64,000 bases of DNA, taken from assembly GCF_022919715.1 (NCBI RefSeq), contig NZ_CP095042.1, positions 1,302,001-1,366,000 of the forward strand, in the 5' to 3' direction. Below, one piece after another: positions 51,388-60,507 of the stretch. This DNA comes from Agromyces sp. H17E-10 (GTDB lineage Bacteria > Actinomycetota > Actinomycetes > Actinomycetales > Microbacteriaceae). Under the pieces are notes generated by a model that did not search any database, had not been told where the DNA came from, and worked only from the letters and a program-made list of their open reading frames with translations. Within the stretch, counting starts at the first letter, position 1, and each line of letters opens with the position of its first letter. A program made the translations under genes and the position numbers.

Positions 51388-53348
51388 ACGGGTTTCGAGA
51401 CGGTCGCTCCGCTTCCTCCTCAACCCACCCACGAGACGGTCGCTCCGCTCCCTCCTCAACCCACCCACTCGCCGAGTACCCGCGCCCCCAGCTCGCGCGC
51501 GACAGCCACCTCAGCCTCAACGGCCACTGGGAGTACGCGTTCACGGGCGACGACGCCCGCCCCGCCGCATGGGACGGCCGCATCCTCGTTCCCTACTCCC
51601 CCGAGGCCGAGCGCTCGGGCGTCGGCCGCCAGCTGCAACCCGGCGAGCACCTCTGGTACCGGCGTACCGTGCGCCTGCCCGAGGGATTCCTCGTCGATCG
51701 CGTCATCCTGCAGTTCGGCGCGGTCGACCAGCGCTGCCGGGTCTTCGTCGACGGCGAACCGGTCGGCGAGCACGAGGGCGGCTACCTCCCGTTCTCGATC
51801 GACGTGACGGATCGGCTCGCCGACGGCGCCGAGCACGAGCTCGTCGTCGACGTCGTCGACCCGAGCGACACCTCCTTCCACTCGCGGGGCAAGCAGTCGC
51901 TGCACCGCGGCGGCATCTGGTACACCGCCCAATCCGGCATCTGGCAGCCCGTCTGGATCGAGTCGGTGCCCGACCTGCACGTGCAGCGCCTCGACCTGCG
52001 CCCGAGACTCGCCGACGAGGCGGTCGAGGTCGTCGTCGAGGCATCCGGCCCGATCGTGCGCGACGTATCGCCGACACGACGCGACGCCGGCGCACCCGGC
52101 ACGACTGCGGAGGCCGCCCCGCTCGCGACCGTCGTGCTCTTCGACGACGGCCGCGAGATCGCGCGCGCCGAGGGACCGGCGAGCACGACGCTCACGCTGC
52201 CCGTACCCGACCCCAGGCGGTGGACGCCCGACGACCCGTTCCTCTACGACCTCGAGGTGCGCCTCGGCGACGATGTCGTGCGGAGCTACGTCGGCATGCG
52301 CTCGGTCGGGGTCGCGCCCGACGCGTTCGGCCGGCCGCGGCTCATGCTCAACGGCGAGCCGGTGTTCCATGCGGCCGTGCTCGACCAGGGGTACTGGCCA
52401 GACGGGCTCTACACGCCCCCGTCCGACGAGGCGATGGTGAGCGACCTGCTCGCGATGAAGGCGCTCGGTTTCAACGCCGTGCGCAAGCACATCAAGATCG
52501 AGCCGCTGCGCTGGTACCACCACTGCGACCGGCTGGGCCTGCTCGTCTGGCAGGACCTGGTCAACGGCGGCCGGCGCTACAACCCCGCGGTCATCACCGC
52601 GCCGGTGAAGCTGCCGGTGCGGTTCGACGACCGCCGGCACCGGCTCTTCGGCCGACAGGATGCCGCGGGGCGGGCGGAGTTCACGCGTGAGCTCGAGGCG
52701 ACCGTGCGCCTGCTGCAGAACTCGCCGAGCGTCGTCGTGTGGGTGCCGTTCAACGAGGGGTGGGGTCAGTTCGACGCGCTCGACGCCGTCGAACGGGTGC
52801 GCGCCCTCGACCCCGACCGCGTGATCGACCACGCGAGCGGCTGGCACGACCAGGGCGGCGGCGACCTCCTGAGCCTGCACGTGTACTTCCGCAGGCTGAA
52901 GCCCGGCCGCGACTGGGGCCGCGACGGTCGTGCGGTCGTCGTCTCGGAGTACGGCGGGTACAGCCTGCGGCTTCCGGGCCACGAGTTCAGCCGCAAGGAG
53001 TTCGGCTACCGCCGGTATCGCAGCATCGAGGCGCTCACCGACGGGTTCGTCGAGCTGCACCGCCGCGAGGTGCTGCCCGCGATCACGGCCGGACTGTCGG
53101 GCATCGTCTACACGCAGCTCTCCGACGTCGAGGACGAGCTCAACGGGCTCATCACCGCCGACCGCACCGTCGTGAAGGTCGACACCGACCGGGTGCGCGA
53201 GGTCGTCGGCGAGCTGTTCGCAGAGTTCGCCGCGGTGACGACGCAGGTCGCGGCATCCCCGTCCGTCGCGGGATCCCCGTCGATGGCGGCATCCCCGCTG
53301 GCCGCGGCATCCCCGCCGATGGCGGCGCAGCCGACCCGACCGCGCTGA
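51384..53348 (+). CDS. GH2-family glycoside hydrolase with repeat-derived N-terminus
   Basis: Glycoside hydrolase family 2 protein of 654 aa (beta-galactosidase/glucuronidase-like), no signal peptide. The sugar-binding domain begins at LSLNGHWEYAF; the acid/base Glu is in VPFNEGWGQ and the nucleophile Glu in VVSEYGGYS. Residues 3-28 are two copies of RDGRSAxSSTHP encoded by a tandem 36-bp repeat, and no other ATG, GTG or TTG is available in frame before the core. The last 30 residues are an Ala/Ser/Pro repeat tail. The start overlaps the MFS stop (ATGA). Confidence 0.87.
   Translation: MNGFRDGRSASSSTHPRDGRSAPSSTHPLAEYPRPQLARDSHLSLNGHWEYAFTGDDARPAAWDGRILVPYSPEAERSGVGRQLQPGEHLWYRRTVRLPEGFLVDRVILQFGAVDQRCRVFVDGEPVGEHEGGYLPFSIDVTDRLADGAEHELVVDVVDPSDTSFHSRGKQSLHRGGIWYTAQSGIWQPVWIESVPDLHVQRLDLRPRLADEAVEVVVEASGPIVRDVSPTRRDAGAPGTTAEAAPLATVVLFDDGREIARAEGPASTTLTLPVPDPRRWTPDDPFLYDLEVRLGDDVVRSYVGMRSVGVAPDAFGRPRLMLNGEPVFHAAVLDQGYWPDGLYTPPSDEAMVSDLLAMKALGFNAVRKHIKIEPLRWYHHCDRLGLLVWQDLVNGGRRYNPAVITAPVKLPVRFDDRRHRLFGRQDAAGRAEFTRELEATVRLLQNSPSVVVWVPFNEGWGQFDALDAVERVRALDPDRVIDHASGWHDQGGGDLLSLHVYFRRLKPGRDWGRDGRAVVVSEYGGYSLRLPGHEFSRKEFGYRRYRSIEALTDGFVELHRREVLPAITAGLSGIVYTQLSDVEDELNGLITADRTVVKVDTDRVREVVGELFAEFAAVTTQVAASPSVAGSPSMAASPLAAASPPMAAQPTRPR
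51396..51467 (+). repeat. Tandem 36-bp repeat inside the GH2 gene start
   Basis: Copies 51396-51431 and 51432-51467 begin CGAGACGGTCGCTCCGCT and differ by one base. They are in frame and translated as RDGRSASSSTHP and RDGRSAPSSTHP. Confidence 0.9.
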
Positions 53349-53426
53349 ATCGCGACGCCCCTCCGCCCACCCGCACCCCTGCGTTGCCCAGCCCCTCCTC
53401 CCCTTCGAACCCGAGAACGGAACCCC

Positions 53427-54491
53427 ATGGCCAGAACGATCGTCGAGCGCGAGCTCACCGCCCCCGTCGCCCTGTGCGGGCCCGACGGGCGCCTCAACCG
53501 CGACGCCGTCGGCTGGACGCGCACGCCGATGCACGACACGTCGGGCATCGACGGCCGCCGGGTCTGGGGCCGCAACAAGCGGTGGGAGTACTGGGCGGTG
53601 ACGACGCCGACGCACATCGTCGCGCTCACCGTGTCGTCGATCGACTACGCGGCGGTGCACGCGATCCTCGTGCACGATCGGCGCGACGGGACGACGATCG
53701 ACCGCTCGGCGATCGCGCCGCTCGGCTCGAGCGCGACGCTGCCGGCATCGCTCGGCGACGGCCCGGCGCGCGCTCGCACGAAGTCGATCGAGATCGACGT
53801 CGAGGAGCTCGCCGACGGCTCGGGCACGACGCTCCGCGGCTCGGCGGCCGGCGTGCGCTTCGAGATCGTCGCGCATCGGCCTGCCGGGCACGAGAGCCTC
53901 GGCGTCGTGGTGCCGTGGTCGGACCGGCGGTTCCAGTACACCGTCAAGGACGTCGCACGGCCGGCGACCGGCTGGCTCGAGATCGGGAGCAGCAAGCCTG
54001 GCGACAGCGGCAAGGGCGGTGAGGGCGGCGAGCCCTCCGAACGCATCGAGCTGCCCGAGGGCGAGAGCTGGGCCGTGCTCGACCACGGCCGCGGTCGCTG
54101 GCCCTACCGCATGGTCTGGAATTGGGGTGCCGCGTCGGGCGTCGTCGGCGGCCGCACGATCGGACTGCAGCTCGGCGGCAAGTGGACCGACGGCACCGGT
54201 TCGACCGAGAACGCGGTCGTCGTCGACGGGCGCCTCCACAAGCTCAGCGAGGAGCTCGACTGGGACTACGACATCCACGACTGGCTCGCGCCCTGGCGCA
54301 TCCGCGGCACCCACGCCGACCTGTGGTTCACGCCGTTCTGGGACCGGGTGAGCGCGACCGAGCTCGTCGTCTTCGGCTCGCACGGCCACCAGTGCTTCGG
54401 GCACTACTCGGGTTGGGTCGACGCGGGCTCCGAGCGGATCGCGGTCGACGGGCTGCTCGGCTGGGCCGAGGACGTGAGGAACCGGTGGTGA
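53427..54491 (+). CDS. DUF2804 protein
   Basis: Protein of 354 aa covering one DUF2804 domain: early RVWGRNKRWEYWAVTTPTHI, then GRGRWPYRMVWNWGAASG, GLQLGGKWTDGTGSTENAV and WRIRGTHADLWFTPFWDR. The family has no established function; many conserved Trp residues recall sugar-binding surfaces. A Gly/Lys-rich insert lies near residue 195. It lies between the GH2 and LacI genes, and overlaps the latter by 4 bases (GTGA), so it probably acts in the same glycoside pathway. Confidence 0.85.
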   Translation: MARTIVERELTAPVALCGPDGRLNRDAVGWTRTPMHDTSGIDGRRVWGRNKRWEYWAVTTPTHIVALTVSSIDYAAVHAILVHDRRDGTTIDRSAIAPLGSSATLPASLGDGPARARTKSIEIDVEELADGSGTTLRGSAAGVRFEIVAHRPAGHESLGVVVPWSDRRFQYTVKDVARPATGWLEIGSSKPGDSGKGGEGGEPSERIELPEGESWAVLDHGRGRWPYRMVWNWGAASGVVGGRTIGLQLGGKWTDGTGSTENAVVVDGRLHKLSEELDWDYDIHDWLAPWRIRGTHADLWFTPFWDRVSATELVVFGSHGHQCFGHYSGWVDAGSERIAVDGLLGWAEDVRNRW

Positions 54492-55555
54492 ACCGGCGCT
54501 CGGCCGGCCCGACCCTCAAGGACGTCGCGGCGATCGCGGGCGTCTCGTACCGCACGGTGTCGAACGTCATCAACGGGCGCGCGCCCGTGAGCGCGTCGAC
54601 GAGGGAGCGGGTCGAGACCGCGATCGCCGAGGTCGGGTACCGTCCGCAGCTCGCCGCGCGGCAGTTGCGGATGGGGCGCTCGAACCTGCTCACGCTCTCG
54701 GTGCCGTTCCTCTCGCTGCCGTACTTCGCCCAGCTCGCGCACGCCGTCGTCGGCGCCGCCGAGCGGGTCGGCTACGACGTCGTCGTCGACGAGACCCACG
54801 GCGATCCCGAGCGCGAGCTGCGCGCCGCGCGCGGGTTCGGCACGATGCTCACCGACGGCATCGTGCTGAGCCCCATGACCCTGAGCGACGCCCAGCTCGA
54901 CGCGGCACGCGGCACCACGCCGCTCGTCGTGCTGGGCGAGCGCATCCGCGGCGCCCGCGTCGACCGGGTCGTCGTCGACAGCGTCGTCTCGTCGCGCGAC
55001 GCGACGGCGCACCTGATCGGGTCGGGGCGGCGCACGCTCGGGTTCCTCGGCACGGTTCCGGATGCCTCGTCGGGAGCTGCGGCCGCCGACCTGCGTCACG
55101 AGGGGTTCCGCTCGGCCCTCCGCGCGGCGGGGCTCGAGGCCGACCCACGGCACGTGCTCGAGGTGTCGGCGTGGAACCCGGCCTCGCCCGACGGCGACTA
55201 CTCGCGGGAGGAGGGCTACGCACGCGTGCGCGCACTGCTCACGGGCGGACGCGGCGACGCGGGGCTCGACGGGCTCGACGGGCTCGTCTGCGCGAACGAC
55301 CTGCTCGCGATCGGCGCGCTGCGCGCGTTCCGGGAGGCGGGCATCGACGTGCCGGGGCAGGTCGCCGTCGTCGGCTGGGACGATTCCCCCGAGTCGGCGT
55401 TCGCCGCGCCGTCGCTCACGAGCATCGCGCCCGACCTCGGCGAGATCGCGCGCCTCGCGGTGGCGTCGGTGCTGCGCCTCGTCGACGACCCGCACTCGCC
55501 CCCGCGCGTCGAGCAGGCGCCCTACCGGCTCGTCGTGCGCGAGTCGGCGCCGTAG
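54488..55555 (+). CDS. LacI-family regulator of the GH2/MFS operon
   Basis: LacI-type repressor of 355 aa starting at GTG. Its helix-turn-helix is TLKDVAAIAGVSYRTVSNVI followed by the hinge AARQLRMGRSNLL; the periplasmic-binding-like domain ends with DSPESAFAAPSLTSI. It is the last gene of the operon whose promoter carries the palindrome at 50011-50030, giving a simple autoregulated, sugar-inducible circuit. The effector is presumably the GH2 substrate or product. Confidence 0.88.
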   Translation: MNRRSAGPTLKDVAAIAGVSYRTVSNVINGRAPVSASTRERVETAIAEVGYRPQLAARQLRMGRSNLLTLSVPFLSLPYFAQLAHAVVGAAERVGYDVVVDETHGDPERELRAARGFGTMLTDGIVLSPMTLSDAQLDAARGTTPLVVLGERIRGARVDRVVVDSVVSSRDATAHLIGSGRRTLGFLGTVPDASSGAAAADLRHEGFRSALRAAGLEADPRHVLEVSAWNPASPDGDYSREEGYARVRALLTGGRGDAGLDGLDGLVCANDLLAIGALRAFREAGIDVPGQVAVVGWDDSPESAFAAPSLTSIAPDLGEIARLAVASVLRLVDDPHSPPRVEQAPYRLVVRESAP

Positions 55556-55591
55556 GTCATCGCCGGCCGAGCGGCGGGTGCTCCCCTCCCG

Positions 55592-56599
55592 TCACCCCGC
55601 GGTCGACGCCCGCACCACGAGCTCGGGCTGGAAGACCACCTGCTCGGGCGCGAACTCCTCGTCGGCGTCGGCCTCGCGCAGCAGCAGGTCGACCGCCGTG
55701 TGGCCGATGAGCGCCGCCGGCTGGCGGATGGACGACAGCGGTACGACCGCCGCTGCGGCGAAATCGATGTCGTCGTAGCCGATGAGCGCGATGTCGTCGG
55801 GCACCCGCGCGTCGCCGCGCATCACGAGCGCCTGCAGCACGCCCATCGCGAGCAGGTCGTTCGCGGCGAACACCGCGTCGGGCCGCTCGGCCTCCGGCCG
55901 CGCGCGGATCGCCTCGCCCGCCGCCCGGCCCTGCAGCACGGTGAGGTTCTCGGTCGGCACGACCTCGAGCGCGGCATCCGGCACCTCGGCGACCGCTCGG
56001 CGGGCACCCTCGATGCGGTCGTCGATCTGGCGGAGGCCGGCGGGGCCGCCGACGAACGCGATGCGGCGTCGACCGAGGCCGAGCAGGTGCTCGGCGGCGA
56101 GCCTGCCGCCCGCGACGTCGTCGACCGAGACCGACGAGAAGCTGCGGTCGTGCACCTGCCGGTCGACGAGCACCACCGGCGTGCCGCGATCGCGCAGGCG
56201 CTGCAGCCGCGGCAGGTCGTCGGCGAGCGGCGAGATGAGCACGCCGTGCACGCGCTGCTCCTCGAACAGGTCGACGTAGACGCGTTCGCGCTCGATGCTC
56301 TCGTCACTCGTGCCGAGCAGCACGGTGAGCCCGGCGTCGGCTGCGCGAGTCTCTGCGCCGCGGGCGACCTCGGTGAAGAACGGGTTGCGCACGTCGAGCA
56401 CGACGAAGCCGATCGAGCGACTGCGCCCGGCTCGGAGTTGGCGGGCGGCGTCGTTGCGCACGAACCCGAGCTCCTCGATCGCCGCGAGCACGCGCTCGAC
56501 GGTTGCGGGGGCGACCTTGTCAGGCCGGTTGAGCACGTTCGAGACGGTGCCCACCGACACCGACGCGGCAGCCGCGACCTCACGAACACTGACCGCCAT
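55592..56599 (-). CDS. LacI-family repressor of the rhamnose operon
   Basis: LacI-type regulator of 335 aa with VREVAAAASVSVGTVSNVLN at the N-terminus and a full effector domain (GYDDIDFAAAAVVPLSSIRQ near the end). It is divergent from the rhamnose operon across a 242-bp gap that contains two ATTGA...TCAAT-type boxes flanking the promoter. Rhamnose control in enteric bacteria uses AraC-type activators and in rhizobia a DeoR type; a LacI repressor is the usual actinobacterial solution. The likely inducer is L-rhamnose or a pathway intermediate. Confidence 0.85.
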   Translation of the reverse strand: MAVSVREVAAAASVSVGTVSNVLNRPDKVAPATVERVLAAIEELGFVRNDAARQLRAGRSRSIGFVVLDVRNPFFTEVARGAETRAADAGLTVLLGTSDESIERERVYVDLFEEQRVHGVLISPLADDLPRLQRLRDRGTPVVLVDRQVHDRSFSSVSVDDVAGGRLAAEHLLGLGRRRIAFVGGPAGLRQIDDRIEGARRAVAEVPDAALEVVPTENLTVLQGRAAGEAIRARPEAERPDAVFAANDLLAMGVLQALVMRGDARVPDDIALIGYDDIDFAAAAVVPLSSIRQPAALIGHTAVDLLLREADADEEFAPEQVVFQPELVVRASTAG

Positions 56600-56708
56600 C
56601 GTCGTCCCTCCCTGTCTGCGCCGACCCGCTCGCGCCGTTCGCCCCGGGCGATCGGCGTCGAGCCGATTCGATCATGGCATCGAACCGCGGCGGTGCCGAC
56701 GCGCCCGG

Positions 56709-56792
56709 ATTGAGTCGTTTCAATATTGTGACTTGACCATACCCCCGACGCGACCCTACAGTAGCGATGGGTCGAGATTGAATCGATTCATA
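56709..56792 (+). promoter_or_regulatory. Rhamnose operon promoter flanked by two LacI-type operators
   Basis: Operator 1 ATTGAGTCGTTTCAAT (56709-56724); -35 TTGACC (56733-56738); 18 bp; -10 TACAGT (56757-56762); operator 2 ATTGAATCGATTCATA (56777-56792), whose core TGAATCGATTCA is a perfect palindrome. Box centres are 68 bp apart. Confidence 0.72.
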
Positions 56793-56841
56793 GCAACCCC
56801 CAAGCCGAGCGTTCCCCCGCTCACCTCAACGAGGAGGCCCC

Positions 56842-58368
56842 GTGACGGACACCCCGCCCACGCCCGCGGCGACTCCGCCGATGCTCGAGCTCGAGAACGT
56901 CGCGAAGTCCTTCGGCGCCGTGGTCGCGCTGCGATCGGGCAGCCTGCGACTCGAGCGCGGATCGATCCACGCGCTCATCGGCGAGAACGGCGCCGGCAAG
57001 TCGACGCTCGTGAAGATCGTCGCCGGGCTCTACCGCCGCGACGCCGGCGACTTCCGCCTGAACGGCGAGTCGGTCGACTTCGGCTCGACGGCGCAGTCGA
57101 AGGCCGCGGGCATCGCGGTCATCTACCAGGAGCCGACGCTCTTCCCCGACCTCACGGTCACCGAGAACGTCTTCATGGGCCGCCAGCCGGTGAGCCGCTG
57201 GGGCCGCATCGACCGCAAGGCCATGCGGCACGAGGTCGAACAGCTCTTCGCCCGCCTCGGCGTCGGCATCGACCCCGACCGTCCGGCCGAGGGCCTCTCG
57301 ATCGCCGACCAGCAGGTCATCGAGATCGCGAAGGCCGTCTCGCTCGACGCCCGCGTGCTCATCATGGACGAGCCGACCGCCGCCCTCTCGGGCGTCGAGG
57401 TCGACCGCCTCTTCCAGATCGCCCGCAGCCTGCGCGACGAGGGCCGTGCGCTCCTCTTCATCTCGCACCGGTTCGACGAGGTGTTCGCGCTCTGCGACAC
57501 CGTCACCGTCATGCGCGACGGCTCGTACATCGCGACGACCCCGATCGGCGAGACCACGGTCGACGACCTCGTGCGCCAGATGGTCGGCCGCGACGTCACC
57601 GAGCTCTTCCCCAAGCTCGAGGCCGATATCGGCGAGCCGCTGCTCGAGGTCGACGGCCTCTCGAGCCCGCTCTTCCACGACATCTCGTTCACGGTGCGGG
57701 CTGGCGAGATCGTCGGACTCGCGGGCCTCGTCGGCGCCGGTCGCAGCGAGGTCGCGCGCGCCGTCTTCGGCGTCGACTCCTACGACGCCGGCTCGGTCAC
57801 CCTGGGCGGGCGGCCCGTGCCGAAGAGCCGGCCGGATGCCGCGATGAAGGCCGGCCTCGCGCTCGTGCCCGAGGACCGCCGCAAGCAGGGACTCGTGCTC
57901 GACTCCTCCGTCGCCCGCAACGTCACGCTCGCGATCCGCGAGACGATCGCGAAGGCCGGCCTCATCACCTCGGGCATGGAGAACCGCGCCGCGAAGGAGT
58001 GGGCGAGCCGGCTCGAGGTCAAGACGAACGCCCTCTCGACCGTCGCCGGAACCCTGTCGGGCGGCAACCAGCAGAAGGTCGTGCTCGGCAAGTGGCTCGC
58101 CACCGAGCCGCGCGTGCTCATCATCGACGAACCGACCCGCGGCATCGACATCGGCACGAAGTCCGAGGTGCACCGTCTTCTCTCCGAGCTCGCGGGGCGC
58201 GGCATGGGCATCCTCATGATCTCCAGCGAACTGCCCGAGGTGCTCGGCATGGCCGACCGCGTGCTCGTCATGCGCGAGGGCCGCATCACCGCCGAGATCG
58301 ACCGCGCCGACGCGACGAGCGAGAACGTCATGTTCGCCGCGACCCACGCCGAGGGAGCCCACCAGTGA
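56842..58368 (+). CDS. rhaT: Rhamnose ABC transporter ATP-binding protein
   Basis: Double-domain sugar ABC ATPase of 508 aa (CUT2/RbsA-like). Domain 1 has GENGAGKST, the signature as LSIADQQVIEIAKA and Walker B VLIMDEPTAALSG. Domain 2 has the usual degenerate P-loop GLVGAGRSEVAR, LSGGNQQKVVLGKWL and IIDEPTRGIDIG. GTG start with GAGGAGG upstream. It is the first gene of the operon, and rhamnose mutarotase and isomerase downstream identify the sugar. The stop overlaps the next start by 4 bases (GTGA). Confidence 0.9.
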   Translation: MTDTPPTPAATPPMLELENVAKSFGAVVALRSGSLRLERGSIHALIGENGAGKSTLVKIVAGLYRRDAGDFRLNGESVDFGSTAQSKAAGIAVIYQEPTLFPDLTVTENVFMGRQPVSRWGRIDRKAMRHEVEQLFARLGVGIDPDRPAEGLSIADQQVIEIAKAVSLDARVLIMDEPTAALSGVEVDRLFQIARSLRDEGRALLFISHRFDEVFALCDTVTVMRDGSYIATTPIGETTVDDLVRQMVGRDVTELFPKLEADIGEPLLEVDGLSSPLFHDISFTVRAGEIVGLAGLVGAGRSEVARAVFGVDSYDAGSVTLGGRPVPKSRPDAAMKAGLALVPEDRRKQGLVLDSSVARNVTLAIRETIAKAGLITSGMENRAAKEWASRLEVKTNALSTVAGTLSGGNQQKVVLGKWLATEPRVLIIDEPTRGIDIGTKSEVHRLLSELAGRGMGILMISSELPEVLGMADRVLVMREGRITAEIDRADATSENVMFAATHAEGAHQ

Positions 58369-59387
58369 CCGCGACCATCGAGAAGACCGCCGTCACGAAG
58401 CGGCTGCACGCCATCGGCGCCGTGCGCGAGTTCGGCATCCTGATCGCGCTCGCGCTCGTCGTGCTCGCGGCGACGATCGCCAACCCCAACTTCCTGTTCA
58501 GCGCCGACGGCTGGCGCGACCTGCTGCTGACGCCCGCGATCCTCGTGCTCGTCGCGATCGGGCAGGCGATCGTCATCATCACCCGCAACGTCGACCTCTC
58601 CGTCGGGTCGATCCTCGGCCTGTCGGCCTACCTCACGGGGCGCCTGTTCATCGACCTGCAGGGCATCCCGATCGTCGCGGTCTTCGTGATCGCCGTCGTC
58701 TTCGGCGGGCTCCTCGGCCTCGTCAACGGCGCGCTCGTGGCGTTCGCGAAGGTGCCGGCCATGGTCATCACGCTCGGCACGCTGTACGCCTACCGCGGCA
58801 TCAACGTGCTGTGGACCGGCAGCGACCGCATCAACGCCTCCGACCTGCCGAAGGACTTCCTCGCCCTCGGCACCGGGCAGATCCTGTGGATCCCGATCCT
58901 CACGATCATCGCCGTCGTCGTGCTCGCCGTCACCGGCTGGATCATGAAGAACACCCGTGGCGGTCGCGAGTTCTACGCGATCGGCTCCGACCCGGCCGCG
59001 GCCGAGCTCTACGGCCTGCGGGTGACCCGGCGCCTGCTCATCGCGTTCGCGACCTCGGGTGCGCTCGCGGGCCTCGCGGGCGTGCTGTACGCCGCGCGCT
59101 ACGGCACGATCAACTCGCAGGCCGGCTCGGGCTGGGAGCTCGACGCGGTGGGCGCGGCCGTCATCGGCGGCGTCGCCATCACGGGCGGCGTCGGGTCGGT
59201 CTGGGGTGCCGCGATCGGCGCCTGGCTGCTGCTCACCATCAACCGGGCGCTGCCGATCCTCGGCATCCCCGACTTCTGGCAGCGCGCCGTCGTCGGCGTG
59301 CTCATCATCGGCGCCATCGTGCTCGACCGCGTGCTCGCCGTCCGACAGAAACGCAAGCTCCTCGAGGCGAGGGAGGACGACCGATGA
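58365..59387 (+). CDS. rhaP: Rhamnose ABC transporter permease 1
   Basis: CUT2 permease of 340 aa starting at GTG, with about 8-10 membrane helices. ITRNVDLSVGSILGLSAYLT and GGREFYAIGSDPAAAELYGL are the conserved cytosolic-loop motifs of the RbsC family. It forms a heterodimer with the next gene product, as in the RhaP/RhaQ system of rhizobia. 4-base overlaps on both sides make its translation dependent on the ATPase gene. Confidence 0.9.
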   Translation: MTATIEKTAVTKRLHAIGAVREFGILIALALVVLAATIANPNFLFSADGWRDLLLTPAILVLVAIGQAIVIITRNVDLSVGSILGLSAYLTGRLFIDLQGIPIVAVFVIAVVFGGLLGLVNGALVAFAKVPAMVITLGTLYAYRGINVLWTGSDRINASDLPKDFLALGTGQILWIPILTIIAVVVLAVTGWIMKNTRGGREFYAIGSDPAAAELYGLRVTRRLLIAFATSGALAGLAGVLYAARYGTINSQAGSGWELDAVGAAVIGGVAITGGVGSVWGAAIGAWLLLTINRALPILGIPDFWQRAVVGVLIIGAIVLDRVLAVRQKRKLLEAREDDR

Positions 59388-60442
59388 CCGCCACCACCAC
59401 CGCGGCCGCCGCCATCGCGCGCACGTACCGCGACTACGACCGTCCCCTCTGGCAGCGCGTGCTGCTCACTCGCGAGATGGCGATCGTCGCCCTCGTGCTC
59501 GTCGTCGCCGTGGTCGCCGCCGCGACCGTGCGCGGCTTCGGCCAGCCGATCACCGTCACCTACCTGCTGCTCGACGTCATGCCGATCCTGCTCATCGCGC
59601 TGCCGATGACGCTCATCATGATCACGGGCGAGATCGACCTCTCGGTCGCGAGCATCGTGGGCCTCTCGAGCGTGCTGACCGGCGTGCTCACCGCGGGCGG
59701 CCTGCCGTTCGAGGTCGCGGCCGTGGTCGCGCTCGTCGCCGGCGCCGTCTGCGGGGCGATCAACGGCTTCCTCGTCACGGTCGTCGGGCTGCCGTCGCTC
59801 GCCGTCACGATCGGCACGCTCGCGCTCTTCCGCGGCCTCGCCGTCGGGCTCCTGGGCACGACCGCGATCACCGACTTCCCCGAGTTCTGGACGTCGCTCG
59901 CGAAGGCCCGCGTCGGGGGCAGCAACGTGCCCGTCGTGCTGTTCGTGTTCCTCGTGCTGCTCGCGGTCTTCGTCGTACTGCTGCACTTCACGCCGTTCGG
60001 CCGGGGCATCTACGCGATCGGCCTGTCGAAGGCGGCCGCCCGGTTCTCGGGCGTGCACGTCGAGCGCACGAAGTTCGTGCTGTTCGTGCTCGCCGGCGTG
60101 ATCTCGGCGCTCGCGGGCATCTTCTACACGCTGCGCTTCGGCAGCGCCCGCGGCGACAACGCGACGGGCCTCGAACTGCAGGTCATCGCGGCGGTCGTGC
60201 TCGGCGGGGTCTCCGTCTTCGGCGGCCGCGGCGCGATCCACGGCGTCATCGCGGGCGTGCTGCTGATCGGCGTGCTGTCGAGCGCGCTGCGGCTCGCGAA
60301 CGTCACGAGCGACGTCATCAACATCATCACCGGAGCGCTGCTCGTGCTCTCGGTGGTGACCACCAGCTTCCTGGCCTGGCTGCGCAAGCGCCGGAGGGCA
60401 CCAGGGGGAACACCGCGCGTCGAGGCCTCCACAGCAGGGTGA
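59384..60442 (+). CDS. rhaQ: Rhamnose ABC transporter permease 2
   Basis: CUT2 permease of 352 aa, partner of the preceding permease. MITGEIDLSVASIVGLSSVL and GRGIYAIGLSKAAARFSGVH are the family motifs; VVLGGVSVFGGRGAIHGVIA follows. About 8-10 helices are visible, and the C-terminus ends in a basic tail. ATG overlaps the previous stop by 4 bases; 65 bp separate it from the binding-protein gene. Confidence 0.9.
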   Translation: MTATTTAAAAIARTYRDYDRPLWQRVLLTREMAIVALVLVVAVVAAATVRGFGQPITVTYLLLDVMPILLIALPMTLIMITGEIDLSVASIVGLSSVLTGVLTAGGLPFEVAAVVALVAGAVCGAINGFLVTVVGLPSLAVTIGTLALFRGLAVGLLGTTAITDFPEFWTSLAKARVGGSNVPVVLFVFLVLLAVFVVLLHFTPFGRGIYAIGLSKAAARFSGVHVERTKFVLFVLAGVISALAGIFYTLRFGSARGDNATGLELQVIAAVVLGGVSVFGGRGAIHGVIAGVLLIGVLSSALRLANVTSDVINIITGALLVLSVVTTSFLAWLRKRRRAPGGTPRVEASTAG

Positions 60443-60507
60443 CCGGGCCGCGCGAACCGTCGAGGCGATCACTCGTCGACCTCATTCCGATGAAGGGAAG
60501 AACAACG

